Shown piece by piece: positions 55,401 to 64,000 of a DNA stretch of 64,000 nt. Below the pieces are notes generated by a model. That model saw only the letters and a program-made list of their open reading frames with translations. It had not been told where the DNA came from and searched no databases. Source of the DNA: Pantoea nemavictus (GTDB lineage: Bacteria > Pseudomonadota > Gammaproteobacteria > Enterobacterales > Enterobacteriaceae); contig NZ_JBBGZW010000001.1 in NCBI RefSeq assembly GCF_037479095.1, forward strand, positions 1,302,001-1,366,000. Direction: 5' to 3'. Position 1 is the first letter of the stretch. Every line of letters begins with the position of its first letter. The position numbers and the translations under genes are program-made.

Positions 55401-58400
55401 CATCAACCTTGCGTCCGGAGAGTTTCTGAACCAGTTCGGACAAATCACCGGGCTCGGCGGCATCACCGCGCAAACGCAGGCGGTCAATAACCAGCAGGGC
55501 AATATTCAGTCCGGCGGCGTGCTTGACTGGAATACGCAGGGCAACGCCTTCAACAATGCCGACGGCCTGCTCAGCGCTCAGGGCGATTTCACCCTGCGCA
55601 GCGGCGATCTGAACAATCGCGCAGGCCAGGTGATTTCCGGCAGCGATCTTACCCTCAGCAGCGCGGATATCGACAACACCGACGGCACGCTGGCCAGCAA
55701 AGACGATTTCGCTCTCGTCGCCAGCACGCTGACCAACCTGCGCGGCGCGGTGCAGGCCGCCGGTAATATGGTGATGACGCTGGTGAACAGCTTTACCAAC
55801 CAGGGCAACGTGCAGGCCAATGGCGACCTGACGCTTGCCAGTGGCGGCGACATCCGCAATGAAAAGCTGATTCAGGCCGGGGAAACGCTGCACGTCAGCG
55901 CCGCCAATCTGGTTAACCTGCAGGACGCCGAGCTCAGCGGCTACACCACCCTGCTCGACGCCAGCGACACGCTGACCAACTACGGCCTGATTGACGGCTA
56001 TAACACCCGCCTGAACGGCGAGACCGTCAGCAACATCGGCAGCGGACGCATCTACGGCGATTTCCTCAGCATCCAGGCGGGCACGCTGAACAACCTCGCG
56101 CAGGACGGTGTGGCGGCGACGATTGCCGCGCGTCAGCGTCTGGATCTCGGCGTCGGCACGCTCAACAACCGCGATCACGCGCTGATCTACAGCGACGGCG
56201 TGATGAGCATTGGCGGCACACTCGACGCTAATGGACAAGCCACCGGACAGGCAGGAACCCTCAATAACCACAGCGCCACCATCGAATCCGCCGGCGATAT
56301 GCTGCTCAACGTCGCCAGCCTGAACAACATCAACGACAACTTTGAAACCGAACTGGTTGAGGTCTCACGCGAAAACATCGAGGAGTACCAGGTATCCGGC
56401 AATGCCAACCGCTACGGCCGCGATGAGGTCAGTTTCGAGCACAAAGAAGTCGATTTCGTGCTGACGCCTGATTATCCATGGCAGCAAAACGATATTAACG
56501 ACAACTGGTATCGCTACCAATACGAGCGCACCGTTGACGAAACGCGGATTAAAACCAGCGATCCGGGCCGGATTATCGCGGGCGGCAATCTGACGATTAA
56601 CGCGGATAACGTCCTCAACGATAAGAGCCAGATCGTCGCCGGAAACAATCTGGTGATTAACGCCGACACGCTCGACAACGTGGAGGTGGCCGGTGAACGG
56701 CACATCACCGACGTCGGCACCGCTTTCCACTACTGGCGCATCCACGAGAAAGGTGGCGACAGCCAGGGCAGAAGCACGGCGGATTACACTCCGCCCACCG
56801 TTATCCAGAGCATTACCTTAAAACCCAGCACTATAGAGGAACATCAAAAAGCGGAAGGCAGCGGTCTGGTGATTGATAACCGGACGGGCGGTAGCGTGGG
56901 CGATATCTCGCTGGGTGATTTGAGTGCCGGTGCAGCGTTCAATCCTGGTAACGCGGTATTGCTGCCGCCGGGTAAAACCTTTGAAGTGCCGGTGAATACG
57001 GCAGCGGATGGCGATGCGGCCAGCAGCGTGATCCGCACCCAGGGGCCGAATACGCGCCTGCCGGATAACAGCCTGTACAAAACCAACCCGACTGGCGGTG
57101 ATTACCTGATCGAAACCGATCCGCGCTTCACCAACACGCAGAAGTGGCTGGGTTCTGATTACATGATGCAGGCGTTCGTTACCAATCCGGATAATGTGCA
57201 CAAGCGCCTCGGCGATGCTTACTACGAGCAGAATCTAATTCGCCAGCAGATGATTAATTTAACCGGCCAGCGCTATCTGGATGGCTACGACAGCGACCAG
57301 GAACAGTACAAAGCGCTGATGGATGCCGGTATCGCCTTCGGTAAGCAGTTTAATCTGCTGCCGGGCATGGCGCTGACCGCCGAACAGATGAGCCTGATGA
57401 CCGGCGACATGGTGTGGCTGGTGACGCAAACCGTAACGCTGCCGGATGGCAGCCAGCAGCAGGTGCTGGTGCCGCAGCTGTTTGCTAAGGTGCAGCCGGG
57501 CGACCTTGACGGCAGCGGCGCGCTGCTGGCCGGGAAAAATGTCAGCCTCAACCTGAGCGGCGATCTGAACAACAGCGGACGCATTAACGCGCGCGCTAAT
57601 ACCCAGGTGGTGGCCGACAATATCAATAATCTCGGCGGGCTGATTCAGGGCGACAGCATCGGTTTACAGGCGCGCACCGACATCAACAACTTTGGCGGCG
57701 TGCTGAAAGGCACCTCCGCGCTCACCGCGCTGGCCGGGCGCGACATTAATGTCACCACCGCCACCCGCACGGCTGAAAGCGCCGACGGCAACTTTGCCCG
57801 CACCAGCCTCGATAGCATCGCCGGTATCTACGTCGAAAAAGGCGACGGCACGCTGGCGCTGCAGGCCGGACGCGACGTTAACCTCACCGCCGCGCAGGTG
57901 GTGAACAGCAGCGAAAATGGCAGCACGGTAATCAGCGCCGGACGCGATTTGAACCTGAACGCCGTCACCACCGGCAGCCGCGACGATCTCAACTTCGACG
58001 GCAGCAACTGGCTGCATCAGTCCTCATCGACCCAGCTGGGAACGGAGATTGCCGGCAAGGGCAACATTGGTCTCGCGGCGGGTAATAACCTGCTGGCAAC
58101 GGCGGCGAACGTCAGCGCAGGTAACCAGCTGGCGCTGAGCGCGGGTAATGATTTGAGCATCGTCAGCGGCGAATCGCGCACGCAGATGGATGAGCACACG
58201 AAAGCCAGCGGCAGCAGCGGCATCGCCTCAAAGAGCACCCGCGAAACCTACACCACCCTTGACGCGCGCACGTCGGTGGGCAGCTCGCTCTCCGGCGACA
58301 GCGTGCAGATGCTGGCCGGTCACGACCTGCTGGTTAAGGGCAGCGACGTGGCGGGAACGCAGGACGTGCGGCTGGCGGCGGGCAATAACCTCACCGTCAC

Positions 58401-61400
58401 CAGCGCTGCCGAACAGCGCGACGAGTCGCGCATGATTCAGGAGAAGAAATCGGGCCTGTCCGGCACCGGCGGCATCGGCGTCAGCTACGGCAGCAACGCG
58501 CAGAAGTCCACCACCACCACGCACACCGACAGCGTGCGCGGCAGCACCGTCGGCAGCGTGCAGGGCAACCTGACGATGCAGGCGGGCAGCGACCTGCTGC
58601 TGCACGGCTCGGACGCCATCGCCGGTAAAGACCTGACGCTTGCCGGCAAGAACGTCACGGTCAGCGCCGCTGAGCAGGGTCTGACGCAGCGCGACACCTA
58701 TGAAACGAAACAGAGCGGCCTGACGCTGGCGCTCTCCGGCGTGGCGGGCGGCGCGCTGAACACGGCGGTCACCACCGCGAGGGACGCGCGCGAGGAGAGC
58801 AGCGGGCGGCTGCAGGCGCTGAAGGGCGTGCAGGCGGCGCTGACCGGCGTTCAGGCCGCGCAGGCCACCCAGCCGGGCGCGGCCAGCCAGGACAACGCCA
58901 TCGGCGTCAGCCTCTCGTACGGCAGCCAGCAGTCGAAGTCTGAAACTAACCTGACGCAGCAAACCCATCAGGGCAGCACCCTCACCGCCGGCAATAACCT
59001 GAACGTTATCGCCGGTGCGGGCGACATCAGCGTGCAGGGCAGCCAGCTGCAGGCGGGCAAGGACGTGCTGCTGAACGCCAGCCGCGACATCAGCCTCACC
59101 TCCAGCCAGGAGACGGAGCGCTCGCGCGGCACTAACTCATCCAGCGGCGGCTCGCTGGGCGTGGGCTTTGGCACCAGTTCAGACGGCAGCGGCGGCGGCT
59201 TCAACGTCTCGGCGAGCATCAATAAGGGCAAAGGCCACGAGAACAGCGACAGCCTGAGCCACAGCGAAACCCAGGTCACCGCCGGCAACCGCGTGACGCT
59301 GGTGAGCGGACGCGACACCACGCTGACCGGCGCGCAGGTGAGCGGCGAGTCCATCAAAGCCGACGTGGGCCGCAACCTGACGCTGACCAGCGAGCAGGAC
59401 AGCGCCACCTACGACGCGCAGCAGAAGAACAGCAGCGCGGGCGCCAGCTTCAGCTTCGGCTCCATGACCGGCTCGGCCAGCGTCAATATGAGTAAAGACA
59501 AAATGCACAGCGACTACAGGTCGGTGCAGGAGCAGACCGGCCTGCTGGCGGGCAAAGGCGGCTTCGACGTCACGGTGGGCGGCCACACACAGCTCAACGG
59601 TGCGGTTATCGGCTCGACCGCGGACGCCGGCCTGAACCGGCTCGACACCGGCACGCTCGGCTTCAGCGACATCCACAACAGCGCGGCGTTTAAAACCGAG
59701 CACCAGAGCGTCGGCATCAGCACCGGCCCGCTTGGCGGCACCGGCGGCGTCGGTATCGGCGCCATCGGCAGCCAGTTCGCCGGGAACCTGGCGAACAACC
59801 TGCAGACCGGTGCGAATAACTCGGGCAGCGCAGACAGCACCACGAAAGCGGCGGTGTCGGACGGCACGATTGTTATCCGCGACCAGGCGAGCCAGAAGCA
59901 GGACGTGGCCGACCTGAGCCGCGACGTGGAGAACGCTAACCCGGGACTGGGGCAAATCTTCGATAAGGAGAAAGAGCAGAACCGGCTCAAAGAGGCGCAG
60001 CTGATTGGCGAGATTGGCAACCAGGCGGCGGACATTGCCAGGACGCAGGGGCAGATTGCGGCAGCAAAAGCCGCAACCGACAAAATGAAGGACGTTACGC
60101 CCGAGCAGCTGCAGGCGGCGCAGGATGAGTGGAGCAAAGCCAACCCGGGCAAAACGCCAACGGCGGAGGACATCAGCGGCCAGGCGTACCAGAACTTCTA
60201 TAACGAAGCCTTTACCAACAGCGGCTTTGGCACCGGCGGCAAGGTGCAGCAGGCTATCCAGGCCGCCACCGCGGCGGTTCAGGGGCTGGCGGGCGGCGAC
60301 ATCGGAAAAGCGCTGGCGGGCGGCTCTGCGCCCTATCTGGCAACGGTGGTTAAGAACACCGTCGGAGAAGACAATCCGGCCGCTAACCTGATGGCCCATG
60401 CGGCCATCAATGCGGCGCTGGCGCTGGCTAAGGGGGAAAACGCAGCAGCGGGAGCGGCAGGCGCGGCGATCGGCGAAGCGATGGGTATGATTGCCAAATC
60501 CTACTATGACAAGCCGGTCAGTGAACTGAGCGAAACCGAAAAACAGACGGTGAGCGCGCTGGCCACGCTGGCTGCGGGACTTGCGGGCGGCCTGGCTGGC
60601 GGCTCAACGGCGGATGCGGTTGCGGGCGCGCAGGCGGGTAAGACGACGGTGGAGAATAATGCGCTGAGTGACATTATTGAGAACAAAGCCTCCGGAATAT
60701 CGCAGGAAGAGAAGTATCAGAATGCGCAGAATCAGCTGAAAGCTGCAGTGGAGGAATTTAAGACGCAAAACTGTACCGGAATTAGTCCTGATGCTTGTTC
60801 CGCTAAAATGGAAATACATCGCAATGAACTGCTAGCCGGTTTTGCGGCGGCGGGGCTGGATTTTGTTCCGGTGGTCGGCGATATCAAGAGTTTTGCGGAA
60901 GCACAGGGTGCGATAGATTATCTGGCGGCAATGGTCGGGATTATACCCGGAGCGGGCGATGTAGCCGCTAAGGCTATCAAAGGTGCTCAAGCGGCTCTGA
61001 AGAAAGGCGATGTGGCTGAAGCGTCGAAACTTATAAATCAGGCCAGTAATGAAGTATCAGCATATAACGTAGCGGCTTATCCTAAGTTGAAAGATGATCT
61101 GATAAAGCAGAATTTGGACAATATTGCAAAACAAGACTCAAGGTTAGCTGCAGTCGTTAAAGGTGATAATGGCAAGCTGAATTATGGTGTTGGAGCTGGG
61201 ACACAAAAGGAAGCTACTCAACTGGGTAAGATATGGGTTGGTGATGGAGCAATACCAACAACCGATGGGAAAGGATTAGTTAGTTCTGATGGTTTAAGGG
61301 TATATCGTTACCCTGATACAAAACCAAACGCTCCAGAGCATTTAAACCCAACGGGTATACAAGCTAACTTTGAAACATACAAAATAAATCCATCAACTGG

Positions 61401-61446
61401 AGAGCGCGTACGTATCGGTAACGGCCATATGAGTATAAATAAATGA
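52471..61446 (+). CDS. cdiA: contact-dependent inhibition effector CdiA
   Basis: 2991 residues. Extended signal peptide region (MNKLLYRIIFNKARGM then LMVVADIARSG; cleavage near VQA-Q 68/69), TPS secretion domain with NPSGITCDGCGFINANRA (about 178-195), FHA-1 repeats to about 1280, a Tyr/Pro-rich receptor-binding region (about 1290-1690), FHA-2 repeats (about 1700-2470), a pretoxin domain, and VENN at residues 2727-2730 (60649-60660). The 260-residue tail holds hydrophobic helices (GLDFVPVVGDIKSFAEA, AMVGIIPGAGDVAAKAIKGAQ) and an AT-rich toxin domain with LVSSDGLRVYRYP, KPN, TGIQANFETY and NGHMSI. I recognise this pattern from other CdiA toxin tails but cannot name its activity with certainty; a nuclease is likely. 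The frame is intact. Confidence 0.95.
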   Translation: MNKLLYRIIFNKARGMLMVVADIARSGQGKQARARRTQQAASRICALSALRFSLLSALGCVSVLPVQAQIVANGQAPGNQQPTVVSSANGTTQVNIQTPSAGGVSRNNYSQFDVDQKGVILNNSHGNTKTQLGGMVTGNPWLARGEASVILNEVNSRNPSQLNGYVEVAGKKAQVVIANPSGITCDGCGFINANRATLTTGQAQVNNGNLTGYQVSGGEIVINGKGLDSRSQDYTDIIARTVKVNAGVWANDLKVTTGLNQVDAAHETLTATQADAARRPQVALDVAALGGMYASKIRLIGTEQGVGVRNAGALGATAGNFTLTSDGRIENSGSINGAQDIALTSQADIRNSGTVYAQRDSQLQAAGGLSNQGVIGAAGNNRIQAASLSNTSSGVLAAGMKADGSLGSQGDLNLTTRGQLTSNGRNLAAGNLNAQGTAVDLSGSQTYGNNINLTASTGDVSTRSATVEAKNSLRASSKRRINNDGGKIQADKLELTAPLLSNRQGVLSQLGESDLLLSHAAGIDNTSGTIASNGTNLTLNTGVLDNGSGRIQHAGSGQLNINASTLNGSQGSVITNGGLALRGDALNLDGATTAATQIRIDAGSLSHRQGEMVQSSNGVMTINVVSALDNSSGKIAGNGDVNLHAGSLNNLKGQVIAAGSGSLNAAIAQKLDNHSGTLAASQNLTVNAETLDNTAGAISAVAGNTQLTSQTLNNSTGKINAGQTLSVTSNGLNNSDGLLTGATTTLQLGSGTLNNQHGVIAAAEQLNVSSGLFDNTAGLVQSQGDARINTNGNAFINRDSGTDDGVIALGSLTLNYGLLDNRSGVINAQDLNLFNGDINNQQGLLAAQNALNITAGNIDNQQGNLIAGQALQLRSNELLNADGLIMSSGPAALATANLDNRQGKIGAVGDLTLNTQRLQNDNGGLIQSGAALSIDTNGQRLSNTNSGDSGGLISQGDMHLVAGELDNQHGALLASGAINLASGEFLNQFGQITGLGGITAQTQAVNNQQGNIQSGGVLDWNTQGNAFNNADGLLSAQGDFTLRSGDLNNRAGQVISGSDLTLSSADIDNTDGTLASKDDFALVASTLTNLRGAVQAAGNMVMTLVNSFTNQGNVQANGDLTLASGGDIRNEKLIQAGETLHVSAANLVNLQDAELSGYTTLLDASDTLTNYGLIDGYNTRLNGETVSNIGSGRIYGDFLSIQAGTLNNLAQDGVAATIAARQRLDLGVGTLNNRDHALIYSDGVMSIGGTLDANGQATGQAGTLNNHSATIESAGDMLLNVASLNNINDNFETELVEVSRENIEEYQVSGNANRYGRDEVSFEHKEVDFVLTPDYPWQQNDINDNWYRYQYERTVDETRIKTSDPGRIIAGGNLTINADNVLNDKSQIVAGNNLVINADTLDNVEVAGERHITDVGTAFHYWRIHEKGGDSQGRSTADYTPPTVIQSITLKPSTIEEHQKAEGSGLVIDNRTGGSVGDISLGDLSAGAAFNPGNAVLLPPGKTFEVPVNTAADGDAASSVIRTQGPNTRLPDNSLYKTNPTGGDYLIETDPRFTNTQKWLGSDYMMQAFVTNPDNVHKRLGDAYYEQNLIRQQMINLTGQRYLDGYDSDQEQYKALMDAGIAFGKQFNLLPGMALTAEQMSLMTGDMVWLVTQTVTLPDGSQQQVLVPQLFAKVQPGDLDGSGALLAGKNVSLNLSGDLNNSGRINARANTQVVADNINNLGGLIQGDSIGLQARTDINNFGGVLKGTSALTALAGRDINVTTATRTAESADGNFARTSLDSIAGIYVEKGDGTLALQAGRDVNLTAAQVVNSSENGSTVISAGRDLNLNAVTTGSRDDLNFDGSNWLHQSSSTQLGTEIAGKGNIGLAAGNNLLATAANVSAGNQLALSAGNDLSIVSGESRTQMDEHTKASGSSGIASKSTRETYTTLDARTSVGSSLSGDSVQMLAGHDLLVKGSDVAGTQDVRLAAGNNLTVTSAAEQRDESRMIQEKKSGLSGTGGIGVSYGSNAQKSTTTTHTDSVRGSTVGSVQGNLTMQAGSDLLLHGSDAIAGKDLTLAGKNVTVSAAEQGLTQRDTYETKQSGLTLALSGVAGGALNTAVTTARDAREESSGRLQALKGVQAALTGVQAAQATQPGAASQDNAIGVSLSYGSQQSKSETNLTQQTHQGSTLTAGNNLNVIAGAGDISVQGSQLQAGKDVLLNASRDISLTSSQETERSRGTNSSSGGSLGVGFGTSSDGSGGGFNVSASINKGKGHENSDSLSHSETQVTAGNRVTLVSGRDTTLTGAQVSGESIKADVGRNLTLTSEQDSATYDAQQKNSSAGASFSFGSMTGSASVNMSKDKMHSDYRSVQEQTGLLAGKGGFDVTVGGHTQLNGAVIGSTADAGLNRLDTGTLGFSDIHNSAAFKTEHQSVGISTGPLGGTGGVGIGAIGSQFAGNLANNLQTGANNSGSADSTTKAAVSDGTIVIRDQASQKQDVADLSRDVENANPGLGQIFDKEKEQNRLKEAQLIGEIGNQAADIARTQGQIAAAKAATDKMKDVTPEQLQAAQDEWSKANPGKTPTAEDISGQAYQNFYNEAFTNSGFGTGGKVQQAIQAATAAVQGLAGGDIGKALAGGSAPYLATVVKNTVGEDNPAANLMAHAAINAALALAKGENAAAGAAGAAIGEAMGMIAKSYYDKPVSELSETEKQTVSALATLAAGLAGGLAGGSTADAVAGAQAGKTTVENNALSDIIENKASGISQEEKYQNAQNQLKAAVEEFKTQNCTGISPDACSAKMEIHRNELLAGFAAAGLDFVPVVGDIKSFAEAQGAIDYLAAMVGIIPGAGDVAAKAIKGAQAALKKGDVAEASKLINQASNEVSAYNVAAYPKLKDDLIKQNLDNIAKQDSRLAAVVKGDNGKLNYGVGAGTQKEATQLGKIWVGDGAIPTTDGKGLVSSDGLRVYRYPDTKPNAPEHLNPTGIQANFETYKINPSTGERVRIGNGHMSINK

Positions 61447-61790
61447 AAGCAGAATTAAGAACGTTAGGAAATGATTTATACGATCTGAATACATATATTC
61501 CAGAGGAAAATGATAACTTCATTATGTCATTAACTTTGACAATTGGTCCGGTGAATGAGGTAGGAAGCAATTTTTTTTATGTGAGAGTCTGCACCCCTGA
61601 ATGGCTTTGTAAACATCAATGGGTACCGGAACTGATACGTCATACGCTGCTGGTACGTAAATATGATCTGGATGAGATAACAAAAATCATTACAGATTAT
61701 ATCGACCAGTGCGAAGGTGATGACTGGATGGACACAGCGCAAAAACTCTCTCGCGTCTTTGCCTGGGAATATGAAGACTATCAGCCTTAA
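61443..61790 (+). CDS. cdiI: CdiI immunity protein, Imm8-like
   Basis: 115 residues, acidic, overlapping the cdiA stop by four bases (ATGA). LTLTIGPVNEVGSNFFYVRVCTPEWLCKHQW resembles the Imm8 family of polymorphic-toxin immunity proteins (pattern F.V.VCTP.WL). It should bind and neutralise the toxin tail in the producer. GC is lower than in the cdiA backbone, as is usual for toxin/immunity cassettes. Confidence 0.85.
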   Translation: MKAELRTLGNDLYDLNTYIPEENDNFIMSLTLTIGPVNEVGSNFFYVRVCTPEWLCKHQWVPELIRHTLLVRKYDLDEITKIITDYIDQCEGDDWMDTAQKLSRVFAWEYEDYQP

Positions 61791-61796
61791 CTGATA

Positions 61797-61820
61797 AATC
61801 CCGCCCTTGTGGGCGGGATT
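61797..61820. terminator. bidirectional terminator after cdiI
   Basis: AATCCCGCCC-TTGT-GGGCGGGATT, a perfect ten-pair stem followed by TT on the plus strand and by TTTATC-type sequence on the minus strand. It lies between the cdiI stop and the stop of a minus-strand gene remnant. Confidence 0.8.
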
Positions 61821-62018
61821 TTACTTATACGTCAGCGAATTACTCTTCAGCCGCCAGCCAGATGTCAGTTGCTCTGGTTCGATAATTTTCTCTATCTTCT
61901 GCCGAGTATCAAATCTCAGCGCTGCCATCCCAAACCCCTTCAGAAAGTATGTGCTGGTGCCATAACTGTTTTCCAAAGTGCAAGTACATTCCGGCGCCCT
62001 TGACGAAAACGGCACGCC
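61821..62018 (-). pseudogene. 3' remnant of a minus-strand gene
   Basis: About 65 codons read PFSSRAPECTCTLENSYGT, then STYFLKGFGMAALRFDTRQ, KIEKIIEPEQLTSGWRLKS, ending LTYK and a stop at 61821. The composition looks protein-like and differs from the antisense of cdiA, which begins near 62018 and removes the 5' part. I do not recognise the family. A shared hairpin at 61797 would terminate it and cdiI from opposite sides, which supports a former gene. Confidence 0.45.
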
Positions 62019-64000
62019 GCTGGTCAGGAAAACATCTACCTCAACGCCGTCACCACCGGCAGCCGCGATGACTTCAACTTCGACGACAGCAACTGGCTGC
62101 ATCAGTCCTCGTCCACCCAGCCGGGAACGGAGATTGCCGGCAAGGGTAACGTTGGCCTCGCGGCGGGCAATAACCTGCTGGCAACGGCGGCGAACGTCAG
62201 CGCAGGTAACCAGCTGGCGCTGAGCGCTGGTAATGATTTGAGCATCGTCAGCAGCGAATCGCGCACGGAGATGGATGAGCACACGAAAGCCAGCGGCAGC
62301 GGCGGGTTTGACGTCACGGTCGGCGGGCACACACAGCTTAACGGCGCGGTGATTGGCTCGACGGCGGAGGCTGACAAAAACCGCCTCGACACCGGCACGC
62401 TGGGGTTCAGCGACATCCGCAACAGCGCGGAATATGAGGTTGAGCACCAGAGCGTAGGCGTCAGCTCCGGCGGCGGCATGACCGGCGCGGGCGGCCAGTT
62501 CGCGGGCAACATGGCCAGCAGCCTGCTGGTCGGAATGAACAGCAGCGGCAGCGACAGCTCAACCACCAAATCGGCGGTAAGCGACGGCACGATTGTTATT
62601 CGCGACAAGGACAACCAGAAGCAGAACGTGGACGACCTGAGCCGCGACGCCGAACACGCGAACCAGACGCTCTCCCCTATTTTCGACAAGGAGAAAGAGC
62701 AGAACCGGCTCAAAGAGGCGCAGCTGATTGGCGAGATTGGCAATCAGGCGGCAGACATTGCGCGCACGCAGGGGCAGATTGTCGCGGCTAAAGCCGCAGC
62801 CGACAAAATGAAGGACGTCACGCCGCAGCAGCTTCAGGCGGCGCAGGATGAGTGGAGCAAAGCCAACCCGGGCAAAACGCCAACGGCGGAGGACATCAGC
62901 GGCCAGGCGTACCAGAACTTCTTTAACGAAGCCTTTACCAACAGCGGCTTTGGCACCGGCGGCAAGGTGCAGCAGGCAATCCAGGCCGCCACCGCGGCGG
63001 TTCAGGGGCTGGCGGGTGGCGACATCGGCAAAGCGCTGGCGGGCGGTTCTGCGCCCTATCTGGCAACGGTGGTTAAGAACACCGTCGGAGAAGACAATCC
63101 GGCCGCATTGATGGCCCATGCGGCCATCAATGCGGCGCTGGCGCTGGCTAAAGGGGAAAACGCGGCAGCGGGAGCGGCAGGTGCGGCGGTCGGCGAAGCG
63201 ATGGGTATGATTGCCAAATCCTACTATGACAAGCCGGTCAGCGAGCTGAGCGAAACGGAGAAGCAGACGGTGTCAGCTCTTGCTACGCTTGCTGCCGGGC
63301 TTGCGGGTGGGCTGGCAGGCGGCTCGACGGCGGATGCGGTTGCCGGGGCGCAGGCGGGTAAGACGACGGTGGAGAATAACTCACTGAGCGGAGATAAAGC
63401 CCGCGAAACGGTGAAACAGGCCGCTGAGTCACTGAAAAATCAGGTCAGGGATAAGCTGGGTCAAGGCACAACCTCCTCCATCGCTAATGGCATTATTAAC
63501 GCCCTTGCCGATACCGGCGATGCGGCATTGGGAAGTGCGGATTACGCAGCGGATGCAGCAATGGCGCTGGCAGCATGTGCTGCAGGTGACAGTTACTGCG
63601 GTACGGCTCTGAATGACCTGTCCGGGAAGAATCAGGCGGTAGCAGACAACGTTAAAGCCCTGATGAACAGTGATACCTGGTCAGCAGTAGCCGACACAAT
63701 CAAACAGGCATCAGAGGGCAATCAGGTAGCGCTGGAAGCCACGGGCGGTATGCTGGCCGGGATTATATTGCCAGGGAAGAAAATACCGGATGCAGCAAAT
63801 CGAATTGAAACGATACTTAAAACTGAGAAAAACTGGGAAAGTGCACGAAATAAAGCATTGAATATTGTAGGTAGTTTGGGGGTTGACTCTAAACCTGTTA
63901 TTGGTCGGTTAGAAGTGAGTGCAGGTAACGGGAAAGTTATTGGACGCCAGTCAGGTGATGGTAAAGTTGGCTGGCGTGTCGATTATGATCCTGAAAAGGG
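62004..64000 (+). pseudogene. orphan cdiA-CT module (displaced cdiA 3' end with a different toxin), continues past the window
   Basis: An open frame without a usable start (stop at 62001; first in-frame ATG 62271 lacks a ribosome site). About 62019-62300 copies cdiA near 57940-58215, then jumps in frame to sequence equivalent to cdiA 59557 onwards; 447 cdiA codons are missing. From about 62690 to VENN (63369-63380) the match to cdiA is very close. After VENN the tail diverges fully: LSGDKARETVKQAAESLKNQ, a helical region with LAACAAGDSYCGTAL, then GKVIGRQSGDGKVGWRVDYDP at the window edge. It is a silent alternative toxin cassette; its immunity gene would lie beyond the window. Confidence 0.88.

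Noticed and set aside
53155..60399. Long minus-strand open frames opposite cdiA (for example 55201-56271 and 59179-60399)
   Set aside because: They mirror the codon periodicity of the GC-rich repeats of cdiA and encode low-complexity Val/Ala/Arg-rich sequence without ribosome sites.
62271..64000. Orphan cdiA-CT as an expressed gene from ATG 62271
   Set aside because: CGGAG directly touches the ATG and no promoter is evident; the preceding homologous frame shows this is an internal Met.

Overview
The window looks like a chromosomal segment of an Enterobacterales bacterium, most likely Erwiniaceae (Pantoea-like). I infer this from full-length relatives of enterobacterial genes (NfeF/YqjI, TreF, QorB/QorR, YciG/YciE, UxuA), the moderately high GC, and two families of palindromic intergenic repeats scattered between genes. 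No rRNA, tRNA or CRISPR array was seen.

Layout. 1-1.6 kb: iron/nickel-linked PadR regulator (cut by the window edge) and the ferric-siderophore reductase NfeF with a Fur-box-like site. 1.8-7 kb: a Rob-like AraC regulator, a cyanide-insensitive-type bd oxidase operon (cioA-cioB plus a small DUF2474 membrane protein) and a dienelactone-hydrolase-family enzyme. 7.3-17.5 kb: QorR/QorB, cytoplasmic trehalase TreF (apparently starting at an AUU codon), an alpha/beta hydrolase, an MFS exporter fused to a monooxygenase-like domain, a LysR/amidohydrolase divergent pair and a PAS-GGDEF protein. 17.9-23 kb: a BvgS/EvgS-type hybrid kinase with its LuxR-type response regulator, and mannonate dehydratase. 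23.3-26.2 kb: a SnoaL-like protein, a MarR regulator, a stand-alone FabF-like ketosynthase and an HxlR regulator, with two long perfect palindromes as likely operators. 26.2-31.8 kb: a seven-gene minus-strand operon joining an FMO-like flavoprotein, two carboxymuconolactone-decarboxylase/AhpD-type proteins and a complete polar-amino-acid-type ABC importer. 32-40 kb: LysR genes, an IS481-family insertion sequence, a tartrate/malate-type dehydrogenase with its transporter, and a DHA2 exporter. 40-43.6 kb: YciG/YciE stress proteins, a glutathione S-transferase and a three-part redox fusion protein.

43.8-64 kb is a surface-antagonism island. A 2000-residue protein of 19 Ig-like repeats without a recognisable signal peptide is followed, after a strong terminator, by a contact-dependent inhibition locus in the order cdiB-cdiC-cdiA-cdiI. 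Downstream lies a displaced, start-less copy of the cdiA 3' region that carries a different toxin tail and runs off the window. CdiB should export CdiA, CdiC (HlyC-like) should acylate it, and the Imm8-like CdiI should protect the producer. The near-identical stretch shared by cdiA and the orphan copy would allow toxin replacement by recombination.
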